From positions 1 to 14,724 of the forward strand of contig JAKAAL010000022.1 of NCBI GenBank assembly GCA_021802375.1: 14,724 nucleotides of DNA, given 5' to 3'. The position numbers and the translations under genes are program-made. This DNA is from Bacillota bacterium (GTDB taxonomy: Bacteria > Bacillota_E > Sulfobacillia > Sulfobacillales > Sulfobacillaceae). Shown here piece after piece: positions 5,850 to 13,926 of this stretch (position 1 is its first letter; the number at the start of each line of letters is the position of its first letter). Below the pieces are notes generated by a model. The model was not told the origin of the DNA. It saw only the letters and a program-made list of their open reading frames with translations, and searched no databases.

Positions 5850-7853
5850 TTAGGATTGCTGAGCGCTGGCCATCGGCAGAACAGAATCCGCGAGAATTTC
5901 CGCAAAATCTTTCACCACAATATGCTCGTCTTCTCCCAACGACTGCACTCCATCCCGCATCATCGTCAAACAAAACGGACAGGCAGTAGCGACCGTGGTA
6001 GCCCCTGTTGCCAGAGCTTGTTGGGTTCGGTTTTGATTAATCCGTTGGCCAACTGTCTCTTCCATCCACATCCGGCCGCCTCCGGCGCCACAACAGAAAC
6101 TTTTTTCCCGCGATTTCTCCATTTCAACCAGGTGAATGCCCGGTACTGCCTGCAAAACCTCGCGGGGAGCGTCAAAAATATCGCTGTAACGTCCTAAATA
6201 GCAAGAGTCGTGATACGTTAGAGTCACTGGATTTTCCTTATTTGGTTTCAATTGTCCGGATTGGACCAACCGCAATAAAAATTCTGCGTGGTGCACCACC
6301 TCATAGGATCCGCCAAAATCTCCATATTCATTTTTCAGGGTGTTGAAACAATGGGGGCACGTCACCACGATGGTGTTAACCGCAGCCTGATTCAAGGTCT
6401 CCACATTTTCTTGAGCCAAGTTTTGAAACAGGTATTCGTTGCCCATGCGCCGCGCCGAGTCGCCGGTGCATTTTTCTAATGCCCCTAACACACCCACATC
6501 GATGCCGGCTTCTTTTATCAAGCGAACCGTAGATTCCGCTACTTTTCGCGCCCGATCATCATAAGTGGCCGCACACCCCATCCAGTACAAAACCTCAGGA
6601 TGATCCCCCCGGGAAACGTCTTTAATCCCCATATCCGTGGCAAATTTTTGTCGCGCGTCGAGCCCCAGACCCCAAGGATTTCCAGTGTTTTCTACGTTCT
6701 TAAAATGATTTTGCGCAGCCTGCGGGATTTCGCCTTGAGTTAGGACTAAATGCCGCCGCATTCCTACAATCTTGACCACATGTTCGTTAAACACCGGACA
6801 TGCTTCGACACAAGCTCCACAAGTGGTGCAAGCCCAAAGATCGTCACTGGCGGTGATTCCACCCGCCATGGGAATTTCGAGCAGTTCCTGCTCCGCACGA
6901 TTCCGCACCTTCGGATCCTTAAGCAGAACTGGGCCTACGCGCTCTAACTGATGACGCAAGTCCACCATGATTTCTTTGGGTGACAGTGTCTTGCCCGTGG
7001 CATTGGCTGGACACTCCGCGGTGCAACGGCCACACTGCACACATGCATAGGCGTCGAGAAGGTCCGCCCAGGTCATATCGGTCACCTGCCCCACCCCGTA
7101 ACTCTCGACGGTATCATCCTCAAAGTTCAATGCGGGCAAATGCCCTAAAGGGTCTAAATTACGATGATAAATATTAAAAGGAGCAATAGCCAGGTGAAAA
7201 TGCTTAGAATAGGGAAGATAGACCAAAAAACCCAACAAGGCCACTAACTTGATCCAATCGGAAATCAAAAGCCCAACACGATCCACCTGAGGGCCAAACG
7301 TTCGCAACCATTGTCCTAAAGGAGTCCCGATGAGAGCATACGGAGCATGGGGATGTACCGCGAGGGTAAAACTCTCAATCGCCATGTCGGACAACACCAC
7401 GATGGCAATCAATGCGAGGACCAGCGCGGCATCGACGTTGCGCACCAGCCGCTTGGGTCGCATGACATACCGCTTGTACGCAGCCATAGCCAGTGCAATT
7501 AATACCAGCACCCCCATGATATCGGACAGAGTATTGACAGCAACGGCCAAAGGTCCGCCAAAACTGACAAAGCCAGGAAATACCCCCTTAATCAAAAAAG
7601 TGAGGGTACCAATAGATAAGATGATAAATCCCCAGAAGATAAAAAAGTGCATGGGCCCAGAATAGCGATCTTTGAAGAGACGTTTTTGACCAAACACATA
7701 CACGAGCACCCCGCGCCACCGTGCACCAGCATGATTGCTACGATCTTGGGGCTGTCCCACTCCGACATATCGCAATTTTTCCTCGACCAGGAGGCCAAAC
7801 CACAAGACTGCAAATACTAAGATAACAATAAATAGCAGATGATTAACTGTCAC
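5850..7853 (-). CDS. FadF-like membrane Fe-S oxidoreductase (NarI-like + HdrD-like domains)
   Basis: 667-residue fusion. The N-terminal part (about residues 1-220) has five to six membrane segments with conserved-looking histidines (His69, His218, His220) like NarI heme b domains. Two [4Fe-4S] ferredoxin motifs follow: CVQCGRCTAECP (271-282) and CTTCGACVEACP (342-353). Two CCG domains end the protein. The second is canonical CX35CCX36CxxC (Cys551, CCG near 587, CPFC 625-628), the HdrB-type noncubane cluster site; the first has Thr in place of one cysteine (KCTGDSARR), which I recall as usual for this family. FadF/YwjF-type proteins are thought to pass electrons from ETF (acyl-CoA oxidation) to quinone. 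I start at GTG 7851-7853, which has AGGAGG 8 nt upstream and lies downstream of a good promoter; the ATG at 7907 has neither. Lactate or glycolate oxidation is an alternative role. Confidence 0.88.
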   Translation of the reverse strand: MTVNHLLFIVILVFAVLWFGLLVEEKLRYVGVGQPQDRSNHAGARWRGVLVYVFGQKRLFKDRYSGPMHFFIFWGFIILSIGTLTFLIKGVFPGFVSFGGPLAVAVNTLSDIMGVLVLIALAMAAYKRYVMRPKRLVRNVDAALVLALIAIVVLSDMAIESFTLAVHPHAPYALIGTPLGQWLRTFGPQVDRVGLLISDWIKLVALLGFLVYLPYSKHFHLAIAPFNIYHRNLDPLGHLPALNFEDDTVESYGVGQVTDMTWADLLDAYACVQCGRCTAECPANATGKTLSPKEIMVDLRHQLERVGPVLLKDPKVRNRAEQELLEIPMAGGITASDDLWACTTCGACVEACPVFNEHVVKIVGMRRHLVLTQGEIPQAAQNHFKNVENTGNPWGLGLDARQKFATDMGIKDVSRGDHPEVLYWMGCAATYDDRARKVAESTVRLIKEAGIDVGVLGALEKCTGDSARRMGNEYLFQNLAQENVETLNQAAVNTIVVTCPHCFNTLKNEYGDFGGSYEVVHHAEFLLRLVQSGQLKPNKENPVTLTYHDSCYLGRYSDIFDAPREVLQAVPGIHLVEMEKSREKSFCCGAGGGRMWMEETVGQRINQNRTQQALATGATTVATACPFCLTMMRDGVQSLGEDEHIVVKDFAEILADSVLPMASAQQS

Positions 7854-7889
7854 TGCCGAATCCTCCTCTATCGCCACATACTCGTCGCC

Positions 7890-7918
7890 AGTATAGCAAC
7901 TCGCCATTTACTTGACAA
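7890..7918 (-). promoter_or_regulatory. Sigma-A-like promoter for the FadF-like gene
   Basis: On the minus strand TTGTCA (7913-7918) and TATACT (7890-7895) are separated by exactly 17 bp, five of six consensus bases each. Initiation would fall near 7883, about 30 nt before the GTG at 7853 and after the ATG at 7907, which excludes that ATG for this transcript. It lies just after the feoA stop, so the oxidoreductase can be expressed apart from the upstream operon. Confidence 0.7.
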
Positions 7919-7924
7919 GTGCAA

Positions 7925-8155
7925 CTATTGTTCTACAGAAACAGCAGATACCGTGATATCCCGCGCCAATTGCCGACCTAAAGCAATTTGCCCTGCCTCA
8001 GTGCGAACGATGATTGGCCCCTTAGGAACAATTCGAGTCACCAGTACCCATGCCCCCGGGCCCAACCCTAGCCTGGTAGCTTCTAACTTCCGTTCAATAT
8101 TGGCAATGCCGATGATCCTTACCCGAATTCCCCGAGGCACTTGATCTAGCGTCAT
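7925..8155 (-). CDS. feoA: Stand-alone FeoA-domain protein
   Basis: 76-residue cytoplasmic protein made of a single FeoA (SH3-like) domain: PRGIRVRIIGI (7-17), then R-L-G-L-G-P-G-A-W-V-L-V-T-R around 28-41, P-K-G-P-I-I-V and the closing A-L-G-R-Q-L-A-R-D-I-T-V. FeoA proteins are small partners of FeoB in iron(II) uptake; the same fold is also found as the C-terminal domain of DtxR-type regulators, but no DNA-binding domain is present here. The ATG (8153-8155) directly abuts the tatC TAG (8156-8158), so translation is probably coupled to tatC. Location is unusual: feoB lies 3.7 kb away in another transcription unit. It may serve that FeoB or have a separate role. Confidence 0.85.
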   Translation of the reverse strand: MTLDQVPRGIRVRIIGIANIERKLEATRLGLGPGAWVLVTRIVPKGPIIVRTEAGQIALGRQLARDITVSAVSVEQ

Positions 8156-8905
8156 CTAAGGCTCGTCTTCGGTGGGCGCGACCGGGTAGTTTTTCTCAAC
8201 GTACGGGGCTCTGTAAAACATTCGCGCTACAAGCGCAGACAATTCGTACATGAGGTAAATGGGTATTGCCATGAGCAACATAGCTGATGCCTCCGGCGGC
8301 GCGATAATGGCAGAAATCAGAAAGACTACAAATACCGCATACCGGCGATAGCGTCGAAATATATCAGGATTTAAAATGCCTAGCCGGGCCAACACGCCCG
8401 CCACCAGCGGAAACTCCGCTAAAATGCCAAACGGGATCGACAAATCAATGATAAAACTAAGTAAGCTGCCTAGACGCCACAGTGGTTCTACCGTGGAATC
8501 AGTGAAGCTCAACATCACCTTTAAGACCAAAGGCACCACCCAGAAGTACCCAGCCGCCGTCCCCAGCACAAATAAAATCAGCCCCGGCCCCGCAACCACC
8601 ATCAAGACTCGGCGTTCCAGCCGGGTCAACCCCGGCAGTACAAACGCGGCAATTTCATATAAAATTAATGGTGACGCAACAATCAATGACAGAACAAAAT
8701 CTATTTCGACCAAGGCAAAGAACGCTTCGGTGACGCCGATCACGATTACGTGGTGAACTGGTGTATTATGAACAATCCAATTAAGCACCGGCCGGACAAA
8801 GAAAAACCCACCCATGAAAAGCACCGCTACGGTTCCAATCATGACAAATAAGCGATTGCGCAGCTCGCTTAAATGTTCGGTCAAACTCATTTCGCGATCG
8901 GCCAT
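8156..8905 (-). CDS. tatC: Sec-independent protein translocase TatC
   Basis: Six-span membrane protein that forms the twin-arginine signal receptor of the Tat system, which exports folded, often cofactor-bearing proteins. Seen: MSLTEHLSELRNRLF at the N-terminus, VTEAFFALVEID, LILYEIAAFVLPGLTRLERR and the buried-glutamate helix PFGILAEFPLVAGVLARLGI, all typical TatC signatures. Length 249 is normal for the family. I start at ATG 8903-8905 (MADREMSL), 4 bp after the regulator stop codon (8910), suggesting coupling; the open frame extends to 8971 but would overlap the regulator gene by about 60 bp. No SD is well placed for either start. No tatA/tatB is in the window, so these must be elsewhere. 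It is followed without a gap by feoA. Confidence 0.93.
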   Translation of the reverse strand: MADREMSLTEHLSELRNRLFVMIGTVAVLFMGGFFFVRPVLNWIVHNTPVHHVIVIGVTEAFFALVEIDFVLSLIVASPLILYEIAAFVLPGLTRLERRVLMVVAGPGLILFVLGTAAGYFWVVPLVLKVMLSFTDSTVEPLWRLGSLLSFIIDLSIPFGILAEFPLVAGVLARLGILNPDIFRRYRRYAVFVVFLISAIIAPPEASAMLLMAIPIYLMYELSALVARMFYRAPYVEKNYPVAPTEDEP

Positions 8906-8909
8906 GGAT

Positions 8910-9554
8910 TTAATGAGGCTCCACCAGTCCTCGGCGGATGGCATACGCCGCAGCCTGGACTCGATTTTCAAAATGCAGTTTTTGCAAAATATTTCTCAGA
9001 TGATTTTTTACCGTGTTTTCCGAAATGAATAGACGCGAGGCGATGTCACGATTGGAAAATCCTTCTCCTACTAGTTTCAATACTTCCAATTCCCGGGCAG
9101 TCAGCTGCGTTTGCTGACGCTCCACGTCATGGGCCGAAAACGCCCGGATGATTTTTATCGCCACATCTCCTGAAATTGAGGCTTCCCCCCGAACTTGGGC
9201 CGACAGCTCTGCTAAAAACTGTTCTGGATCCAAGTGTTTGAGCAAATAACCCTGAGCCCCTGCCTTCACCGCCTCAAAAAGCAAATCGTTCTCGTCGCTA
9301 GCCGTGAGCATTACAATCTTGACGTAAGGCATCCGATCTTTAATAATTCGGGTCGCCTCCAGTCCATCACTGCCCGGCATATTAATATCCATTAAAATAA
9401 GGTCGGGCATCACTTCTTCGGCAAGTTTCACTGCGTCCAAACCGTTGTCAGCTTGCGCAACGACTTCCATCTCGTCTTGACTGGACAATAAGGCCGCCAA
9501 ACCGGAGCGAAATAGCGCATGATCATCCACCAACATAAGTCTTGCTTTTTCCAA
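8910..9554 (-). CDS. NarL/LiaR-family response regulator
   Basis: Cytoplasmic DNA-binding regulator of a two-component system. In the 214-residue form the receiver domain has acidic pair Asp10-Asp11 (LMLVDDH), phospho-acceptor Asp56 in LILMDINMPG, Thr84 (MLTAS) and Lys106 (YLLKHLD). The C-terminal LuxR/GerE helix-turn-helix begins at LTARELEVLKLVGEG (about residue 151) and includes SNRDIASRLFISENTVKNHL. I start at TTG 9552-9554 since GAGGAGGAG lies 6 nt upstream; the ATG at 9578 gives an 8-residue longer protein but has no SD. It overlaps the kinase gene by 32 nt, the usual paired arrangement. Targets are unknown; tatC and feoA directly downstream are in the same unit. Confidence 0.93.
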   Translation of the reverse strand: MEKARLMLVDDHALFRSGLAALLSSQDEMEVVAQADNGLDAVKLAEEVMPDLILMDINMPGSDGLEATRIIKDRMPYVKIVMLTASDENDLLFEAVKAGAQGYLLKHLDPEQFLAELSAQVRGEASISGDVAIKIIRAFSAHDVERQQTQLTARELEVLKLVGEGFSNRDIASRLFISENTVKNHLRNILQKLHFENRVQAAAYAIRRGLVEPH

Positions 9555-10440
9555 CGTTGTCTCCTCCTCGTTGCCCATCCAGGGCTAAAGTGATCGTCAC
9601 TGTGGTCCCTACACCTGGCTGTGAGTGGACCGCAACATGCCCGCCTACTGACTCTGCGCGTTCCTCCATGATACTCAGGCCAAAATGGTGTCCCACTTCC
9701 CCAGCAGGGATCGGTACAAAGCCTTTCCCGTCATCAATGATGCTGATTTTCACCTGATTATCCTCGCGAGTCGCTCGCACCGTCACCATTCGCGCTCCCG
9801 CGTGTTTTCGCACATTGGCCAAAGACTCTTGAACAATCCGAAGAATTTGCACTGCTGCCGCATCGGTCCACGGTTCCCGCTCCTCAGGCAAAGGTTCTAG
9901 CACCACCGGAACTCCTGTGCTGCGTTCAAAATCCACCGCCTGCTTGCGAAGTGTCTTCCAAAATCCTTGCTGCAATGATTGAGATGCCTTTAAATCATAA
10001 AGCGACTGTCTCACTTCGGTATAGGACAAGTTCACTGCCGCCTGAATATGCCCTAATTCTTCGCCTAGTTCCGAAAAATCTTCAGCTTCCAATAATTTCT
10101 TGGCGCGATGGACATTCAAATTAATCGCCGCCAGGTTTTGCGCAAGGCCATCATGCATTTCTCGCGCCAACCGTTCACGTTCCTGTAATGCTAACATCGC
10201 ATCTTTATATTCTTGACGTTCATTCTCCATTTTCTCTACTACATCAAACACATAGGTGGAAAACGCTGCAGCCCCGACTAGAGTGACCGCTACCGCGACC
10301 AAACTGACGGTGGCAGGAGGCAATACCAAACGCAAATAGTAAAAACGAAAAGTTTCAGCAACCGCTACAAATACGGTGGGGCCCACGGTCGTCAGAATTT
10401 TAAGTCGGCGATATCGCCGCCGATCATCAAAATTCATCAT
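9523..10440 (-). CDS. HisKA_3-type sensor histidine kinase (LiaS/DesK-like)
   Basis: 305-residue membrane kinase. Two membrane segments (about 14-33 and 41-65) are joined by a very short external loop, so there is no real extracellular sensor domain; this is the layout of intramembrane-sensing kinases such as LiaS and DesK. A coiled linker leads to the H-box ERERLAREMHDGLAQNLAAI with phospho-accepting His96, typical of the NarX/LiaS/DegS class. The ATP-binding domain shows the N-box IVQESLANVRKHA (Asn209), DDGKGF (236-241) and HHFGLSIMEERAESVGG. The start is ATG 10438-10440 or the adjacent ATG at 10437, after a G-rich AAGGGGG. An 82-bp gap separates it from the hydrolase gene; TACAAT at 10473-10478 (minus) may be a -10 box, without a clear -35. 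Signal unknown. Confidence 0.93.
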   Translation of the reverse strand: MMNFDDRRRYRRLKILTTVGPTVFVAVAETFRFYYLRLVLPPATVSLVAVAVTLVGAAAFSTYVFDVVEKMENERQEYKDAMLALQERERLAREMHDGLAQNLAAINLNVHRAKKLLEAEDFSELGEELGHIQAAVNLSYTEVRQSLYDLKASQSLQQGFWKTLRKQAVDFERSTGVPVVLEPLPEEREPWTDAAAVQILRIVQESLANVRKHAGARMVTVRATREDNQVKISIIDDGKGFVPIPAGEVGHHFGLSIMEERAESVGGHVAVHSQPGVGTTVTITLALDGQRGGDNVGKSKTYVGG

Positions 10441-10522
10441 ACCCGCCCCCTTTCCGTCGCAAGTCCCTCCTTATTGTACCGTATTCCGGCTCGAAACACC
10501 GCCTGCGCAGTAACTAGACCTG

Positions 10523-11296
10523 CTAATAATCGGGGGGCAATCGTCGGGCTTTGCAAAATGCCGCCACATAATCAGCCACGCGGCTGGGTTGATCTAAGAC
10601 TGCTAGATGGCCGGCCCGAGGAACAATGCGAATGAATGGCGTATGAATGACCTCAGCTACCGCATCCGCCATGTCTGGCGGTGTACGCTCATCCCTTTGG
10701 CCCACTAAAATCAAACTTGGACACCCAATTTGGCTGAATACTTCTTGATTGCTCACTGTATAAATAGCTTCCATGGCTTTAAGGTAACTGGCTTGATCGA
10801 CGATGGCCAACTCCAGAGCCAAATTTTCTTTTATCTCCGGTTGGGTACCTGGCATAAGCGTGGTCTCAGCATATCGTTTGCCGAAATCAGCCATACTTTC
10901 ACGTTCTAGTTGCAGCCGCCGTTCCCCAACCGCCTGCTCTCCATTAACAAATCCCAGGCTGCTGCCGATTAATGTAAGACTGGTAATCCGATCAGATGCC
11001 AGCACAGCTACCCGACCCATAACCCAGGTGCCTAACGAGACCCCCAGCAAATGCACCGGACCTGGTGTCAATTCCAGCAAAGTCAACACATCATCGATCC
11101 AGCCGCTTAAACTCGGTTCCAATTCTCGGCGATCACCAACACCTCGCGGGTCCCAGGTCACTACCGAGTACATCGGTGTCAAAAAAGGCGATACGCGATG
11201 AAACAGAAACCTGCCGATCCCTAAACTTGGATGCATTAAGATGGTCTCTTCGCCTTTCCCTTGACGATAATATACTAACCCGTTAGGTGCCTTCAT
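10523..11296 (-). CDS. Alpha/beta hydrolase
   Basis: 257-residue, probably cytoplasmic hydrolase of the alpha/beta fold, similar in size to 3-oxoadipate enol-lactonases and related esterases. The triad is visible: nucleophile Ser87 in GVSLG (85-89), Asp202 in VGQRDERTPP, and His230 in PRAGHLAVLDQP. The oxyanion-hole region reads HPSLGIG at 22-28 and the strand before the nucleophile TWDPRGVGD at 47-55, all normal for the fold. There is no signal peptide. The ATG at 11294-11296 has GGGAG 8 nt upstream and lies 46 bp after the acyl-CoA synthetase stop, so the two are probably co-transcribed. Substrate unknown; a thioester, lactone or ester related to the synthetase's acid is a reasonable guess. 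Confidence 0.88.
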   Translation of the reverse strand: MKAPNGLVYYRQGKGEETILMHPSLGIGRFLFHRVSPFLTPMYSVVTWDPRGVGDRRELEPSLSGWIDDVLTLLELTPGPVHLLGVSLGTWVMGRVAVLASDRITSLTLIGSSLGFVNGEQAVGERRLQLERESMADFGKRYAETTLMPGTQPEIKENLALELAIVDQASYLKAMEAIYTVSNQEVFSQIGCPSLILVGQRDERTPPDMADAVAEVIHTPFIRIVPRAGHLAVLDQPSRVADYVAAFCKARRLPPDY

Positions 11297-11342
11297 TAAT
11301 TAGACTCCCTTGAACCCAAAGTTTTTTCTTTTCCAACAGCCC

Positions 11343-13301
11343 TTAACTGTCCCTAGACATCTCCATATGAATCGATTCTAATGCTGCAAGATTTTCTATC
11401 GCACTGATGTCTCCGAGCGGCTGACCTAGGTAGCGTGCTTTGATCGCGCGACGCACTATTTTACCGTTTCGCGTCTTGGGCAATTCGTCCACCACGATGA
11501 TTTTTGACGGCTTTAGAGCCTTGCCCATGCTGGACTCTACCAAATGCACCAGCTCTTCGGCCGGCGGTTTCGGATCGAGGAGAACCACGAAGCATACCAG
11601 CGCTTCTCCTTTAACCGGATGCGGCACTCCGATGGCGGCCGCCTCGGCAACCTGCGGGTGGCTTACCAAAATCGATTCAATTTCCGCCGGCCCGACGCGC
11701 TTTCCTGCTAGCTTCATGGTATCATCGCTGCGCCCCAGGATGTACCAAAACCCCTCTGCATCAATATAAGCAAAGTCGCCATGAACCCATACCCCAGGGA
11801 AGCGACGCCAGTAGCTATCTAAATATCTTTCTCGGTCATGGAGAAATCCTCGTGTCATTCCGGGCCAAGGAACCGTTATCGCCAACTCCCCCACTCGTCG
11901 AGTTACCGAATTCCCCTGGTCGTCCAACACCACTGCAGCCATACCCGGGATGGGCCCGGAAAAGGCGCAAGGTTTTTGCGCCTCCACGGCCGATGCTGCT
12001 AAAATTCCGCCGGAAATCTCGGTCCCACCGCTATAATTGACAATTGGGCAGCGTTGGTGTCCCACATGGGTAAAAAACCAATCCCAGGGGTCGGGGTTCC
12101 AAGGTTCACCAGACGATCCCAAAATTCTCAAAGAGTCGAAGGTATATGGCGCTAGCGGCTCGGTACCATAAACCATAAGAGCACGAATTACCGTAGGAGA
12201 AATACCAAAGACCGTAACCCGATGCTCGTCCAACAGGCGCCAAAGCACTTGGGGGTCTGGCCAATCTGGAGTTCCGTCGTAAAGTACGATGGTTGCGCCG
12301 GTAATTAGCCCTCCATAAACCATGAAAGGCCCCATCATCCATCCCATGTCGGTAAACCAAAAAAGGATGTCCGATGCTTTAAAATCAAAACTGTGTTGCA
12401 AATCTTGGGTGCATTTCACGGGAAACCCTGTGTGGGTATGCACCGCTCCCTTAGGCTTTCCCGTAGTTCCCGAAGTGTAAATCACCATTAAAGGGGTTTC
12501 CGAGTCTACGATCCGAGTTTGGTCCGGGACCAATTCGCCGCCAACCAAATTGTGCCACCAAAGGTCGCGCGACGGTGCCCAAGGAACTTCTTGATGCGTT
12601 TTTTGTACCACAATCATGTGTTCGATTTGCCCACTCAGTTCACTCACTGCTTGATCCGCAATGGCCTTCATCGGCAGTGACTTGCCCCTACGCGTCATCC
12701 CATCAGCACAAATCAACACTTTAGCATTCGCATCTTCCAAGCGTATTCGTAAAGCATCAGCACCATACCCGGAAAAAATCGGAAGAAATATGGCCCCCAC
12801 CTTAGCGATAGCGAGCATGGCGACCACGGCTTCGCCCGTCATCGGTAGGTAGACGCCTACGACATCCCCTAGTCCCACCCCTATTTTGATTAACTGCGCT
12901 GCCAATTGGTTAGCTTGATCATATAATTGTCGATAGGTCAACATTTTAACCGCACCCAACTCGGGATGGGAAATCACCGCCACCTTATCTGCCATAGCTC
13001 CTACTGCATGTCGGTCCACAGCTGCCATGGCGAGGTTAGTTTGGCCGCCGACAAAAAATCGCGGCCAGGCGATGCCGTCTGACAGGTCCAGTGTTGCGTG
13101 ATAAGGCACTGTAAATGGCCACGACAGGTCCTCCATGACCGAATCCCAAAACCACACGGGATCTTGAGTAGCCCGTTGGCGCAATGATTCCAAGGACGCA
13201 ATGCCATGCTTGCGCATAAAACGCGTCAGATTCGCCTGTTCTATCCACTCCGGTGTTGGTCGCCAAACAATTGGCGCCTGTTCAAATGGGTTCGGGATCA
13301 T
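11343..13301 (-). CDS. AMP-forming acyl-CoA synthetase (Acs-like)
   Basis: ANL-family enzyme of about 652 residues that activates a carboxylate with ATP and CoA. Motifs: YTSGTTGKPKG (A3, about 275-285), GGTEISGG (A5, 426-433), HGD (507-509), LGRSDDTMKLAGKRVGP (A8) and PKTRNGKIVRR with catalytic Lys614, the usual target of regulatory acetylation. In acetyl-CoA synthetases the A5 region reads T-W-W-Q-T-E and the second Trp closes the acetate pocket; here the aligned text is Y-S-G-G-T-E, so Gly replaces that Trp, pointing to a larger acid than acetate. Resemblance is to the plant AAE17/18-like and archaeal hydroxyacid-CoA ligase branch. ATG 13299-13301 has AAGGAG 9 nt upstream; GTG at 13307 is the alternative. 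It overlaps the mocA end, implying coupling. Confidence 0.9.
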   Translation of the reverse strand: MIPNPFEQAPIVWRPTPEWIEQANLTRFMRKHGIASLESLRQRATQDPVWFWDSVMEDLSWPFTVPYHATLDLSDGIAWPRFFVGGQTNLAMAAVDRHAVGAMADKVAVISHPELGAVKMLTYRQLYDQANQLAAQLIKIGVGLGDVVGVYLPMTGEAVVAMLAIAKVGAIFLPIFSGYGADALRIRLEDANAKVLICADGMTRRGKSLPMKAIADQAVSELSGQIEHMIVVQKTHQEVPWAPSRDLWWHNLVGGELVPDQTRIVDSETPLMVIYTSGTTGKPKGAVHTHTGFPVKCTQDLQHSFDFKASDILFWFTDMGWMMGPFMVYGGLITGATIVLYDGTPDWPDPQVLWRLLDEHRVTVFGISPTVIRALMVYGTEPLAPYTFDSLRILGSSGEPWNPDPWDWFFTHVGHQRCPIVNYSGGTEISGGILAASAVEAQKPCAFSGPIPGMAAVVLDDQGNSVTRRVGELAITVPWPGMTRGFLHDRERYLDSYWRRFPGVWVHGDFAYIDAEGFWYILGRSDDTMKLAGKRVGPAEIESILVSHPQVAEAAAIGVPHPVKGEALVCFVVLLDPKPPAEELVHLVESSMGKALKPSKIIVVDELPKTRNGKIVRRAIKARYLGQPLGDISAIENLAALESIHMEMSRDS

Positions 13302-13926
13302 CGTCACTGTCTCCTTGCCATTTCACGTTAATGGCTTTTATATACTCCTCAGGGGTATCCAGGTCCCATGCTGGGCTCGGACGGTCTACCACTGACACAT
13401 CAAAGGTCAGCACATCTTGCCGTTCCGCTAACCATTTCCCCAGACCAGTGTCCCCGGTAAGTTGCGAAATATCATTCCACACTCGTTCTAACCGTAACAG
13501 TACCGGGTGACCTATGGAACCATTGTACCGCGGGCGCACTGCAATCGCATCCGGATGATGCCGTAACTTTTGCCAAATTCTTTGAGCGTCTTCCGCGCGA
13601 ACAAAGGGCTGGTCCGCCAGAAAAATGGCAGCGGGTTCCCCTTTGCCGCGCTGTAACACCGCTTCTAAACCCAGATACAAGGATGAGGCGATACCTGCTT
13701 CAGGAATCCGGTTCACGACCGAAATCACGCCCTCGGGTGCTTGCGCTACGTTCCCAACAACAACCACCGTAATCCATCCCAATTCGTCACGTGTCATCCT
13801 CACTACATGCCCCAAAAGGGTGGTATCACGCCAAGGCAGGGCTGATTTTGGCGTGCCCATTCTCTGCGATAACCCAGCCGCTAACACCACAGCCACCGGC
13901 TCAGTCGTGGATTCGTTGGTGTCCAT
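13282..13926 (-). CDS. MobA-like nucleotidyltransferase (MocA, Mo-cofactor cytidylyltransferase type)
   Basis: 214-residue cytoplasmic enzyme of the MobA-like NTP transferase family; MocA attaches CMP to molybdopterin for xanthine-dehydrogenase-family enzymes. Seen: the nucleotide loop LAAGLSQRMGTPKSALPW near residue 16, metal-binding LADQPF near 96, YNGSIGHPVLL (the GHP signature of MocA-like enzymes), G-D-T-G-L-G near 158 and DLDTPEEY near the C-terminus. ATG 13924-13926 is chosen because GGAGG lies 8 nt upstream; the longer reading to 13950 lacks an SD. It overlaps xdhC by 26 nt and the synthetase by about 20 nt. The XdhC neighbour supports MocA over MobA (guanylyltransferase), but sequence alone does not prove CTP use. 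Confidence 0.85.
   Translation of the reverse strand: MDTNESTTEPVAVVLAAGLSQRMGTPKSALPWRDTTLLGHVVRMTRDELGWITVVVVGNVAQAPEGVISVVNRIPEAGIASSLYLGLEAVLQRGKGEPAAIFLADQPFVRAEDAQRIWQKLRHHPDAIAVRPRYNGSIGHPVLLRLERVWNDISQLTGDTGLGKWLAERQDVLTFDVSVVDRPSPAWDLDTPEEYIKAINVKWQGDSDDDPEPI

Noticed and set aside
7330..7665. 111-residue plus-strand frame within the FadF-like gene
   Set aside because: Antisense shadow of the membrane domain; no SD or domain.
10441..10522. Very short TTG frame after AAGGAGGG upstream of the kinase, as a leader peptide
   Set aside because: A strong SD at about 10466-10473 precedes an 11-codon frame ending inside the kinase start, but there is no attenuator structure or other support; kept only as a curiosity.
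11852..12040. Plus-strand frame within the acyl-CoA synthetase
   Set aside because: Antisense shadow; the synthetase motifs on the minus strand are continuous across it.
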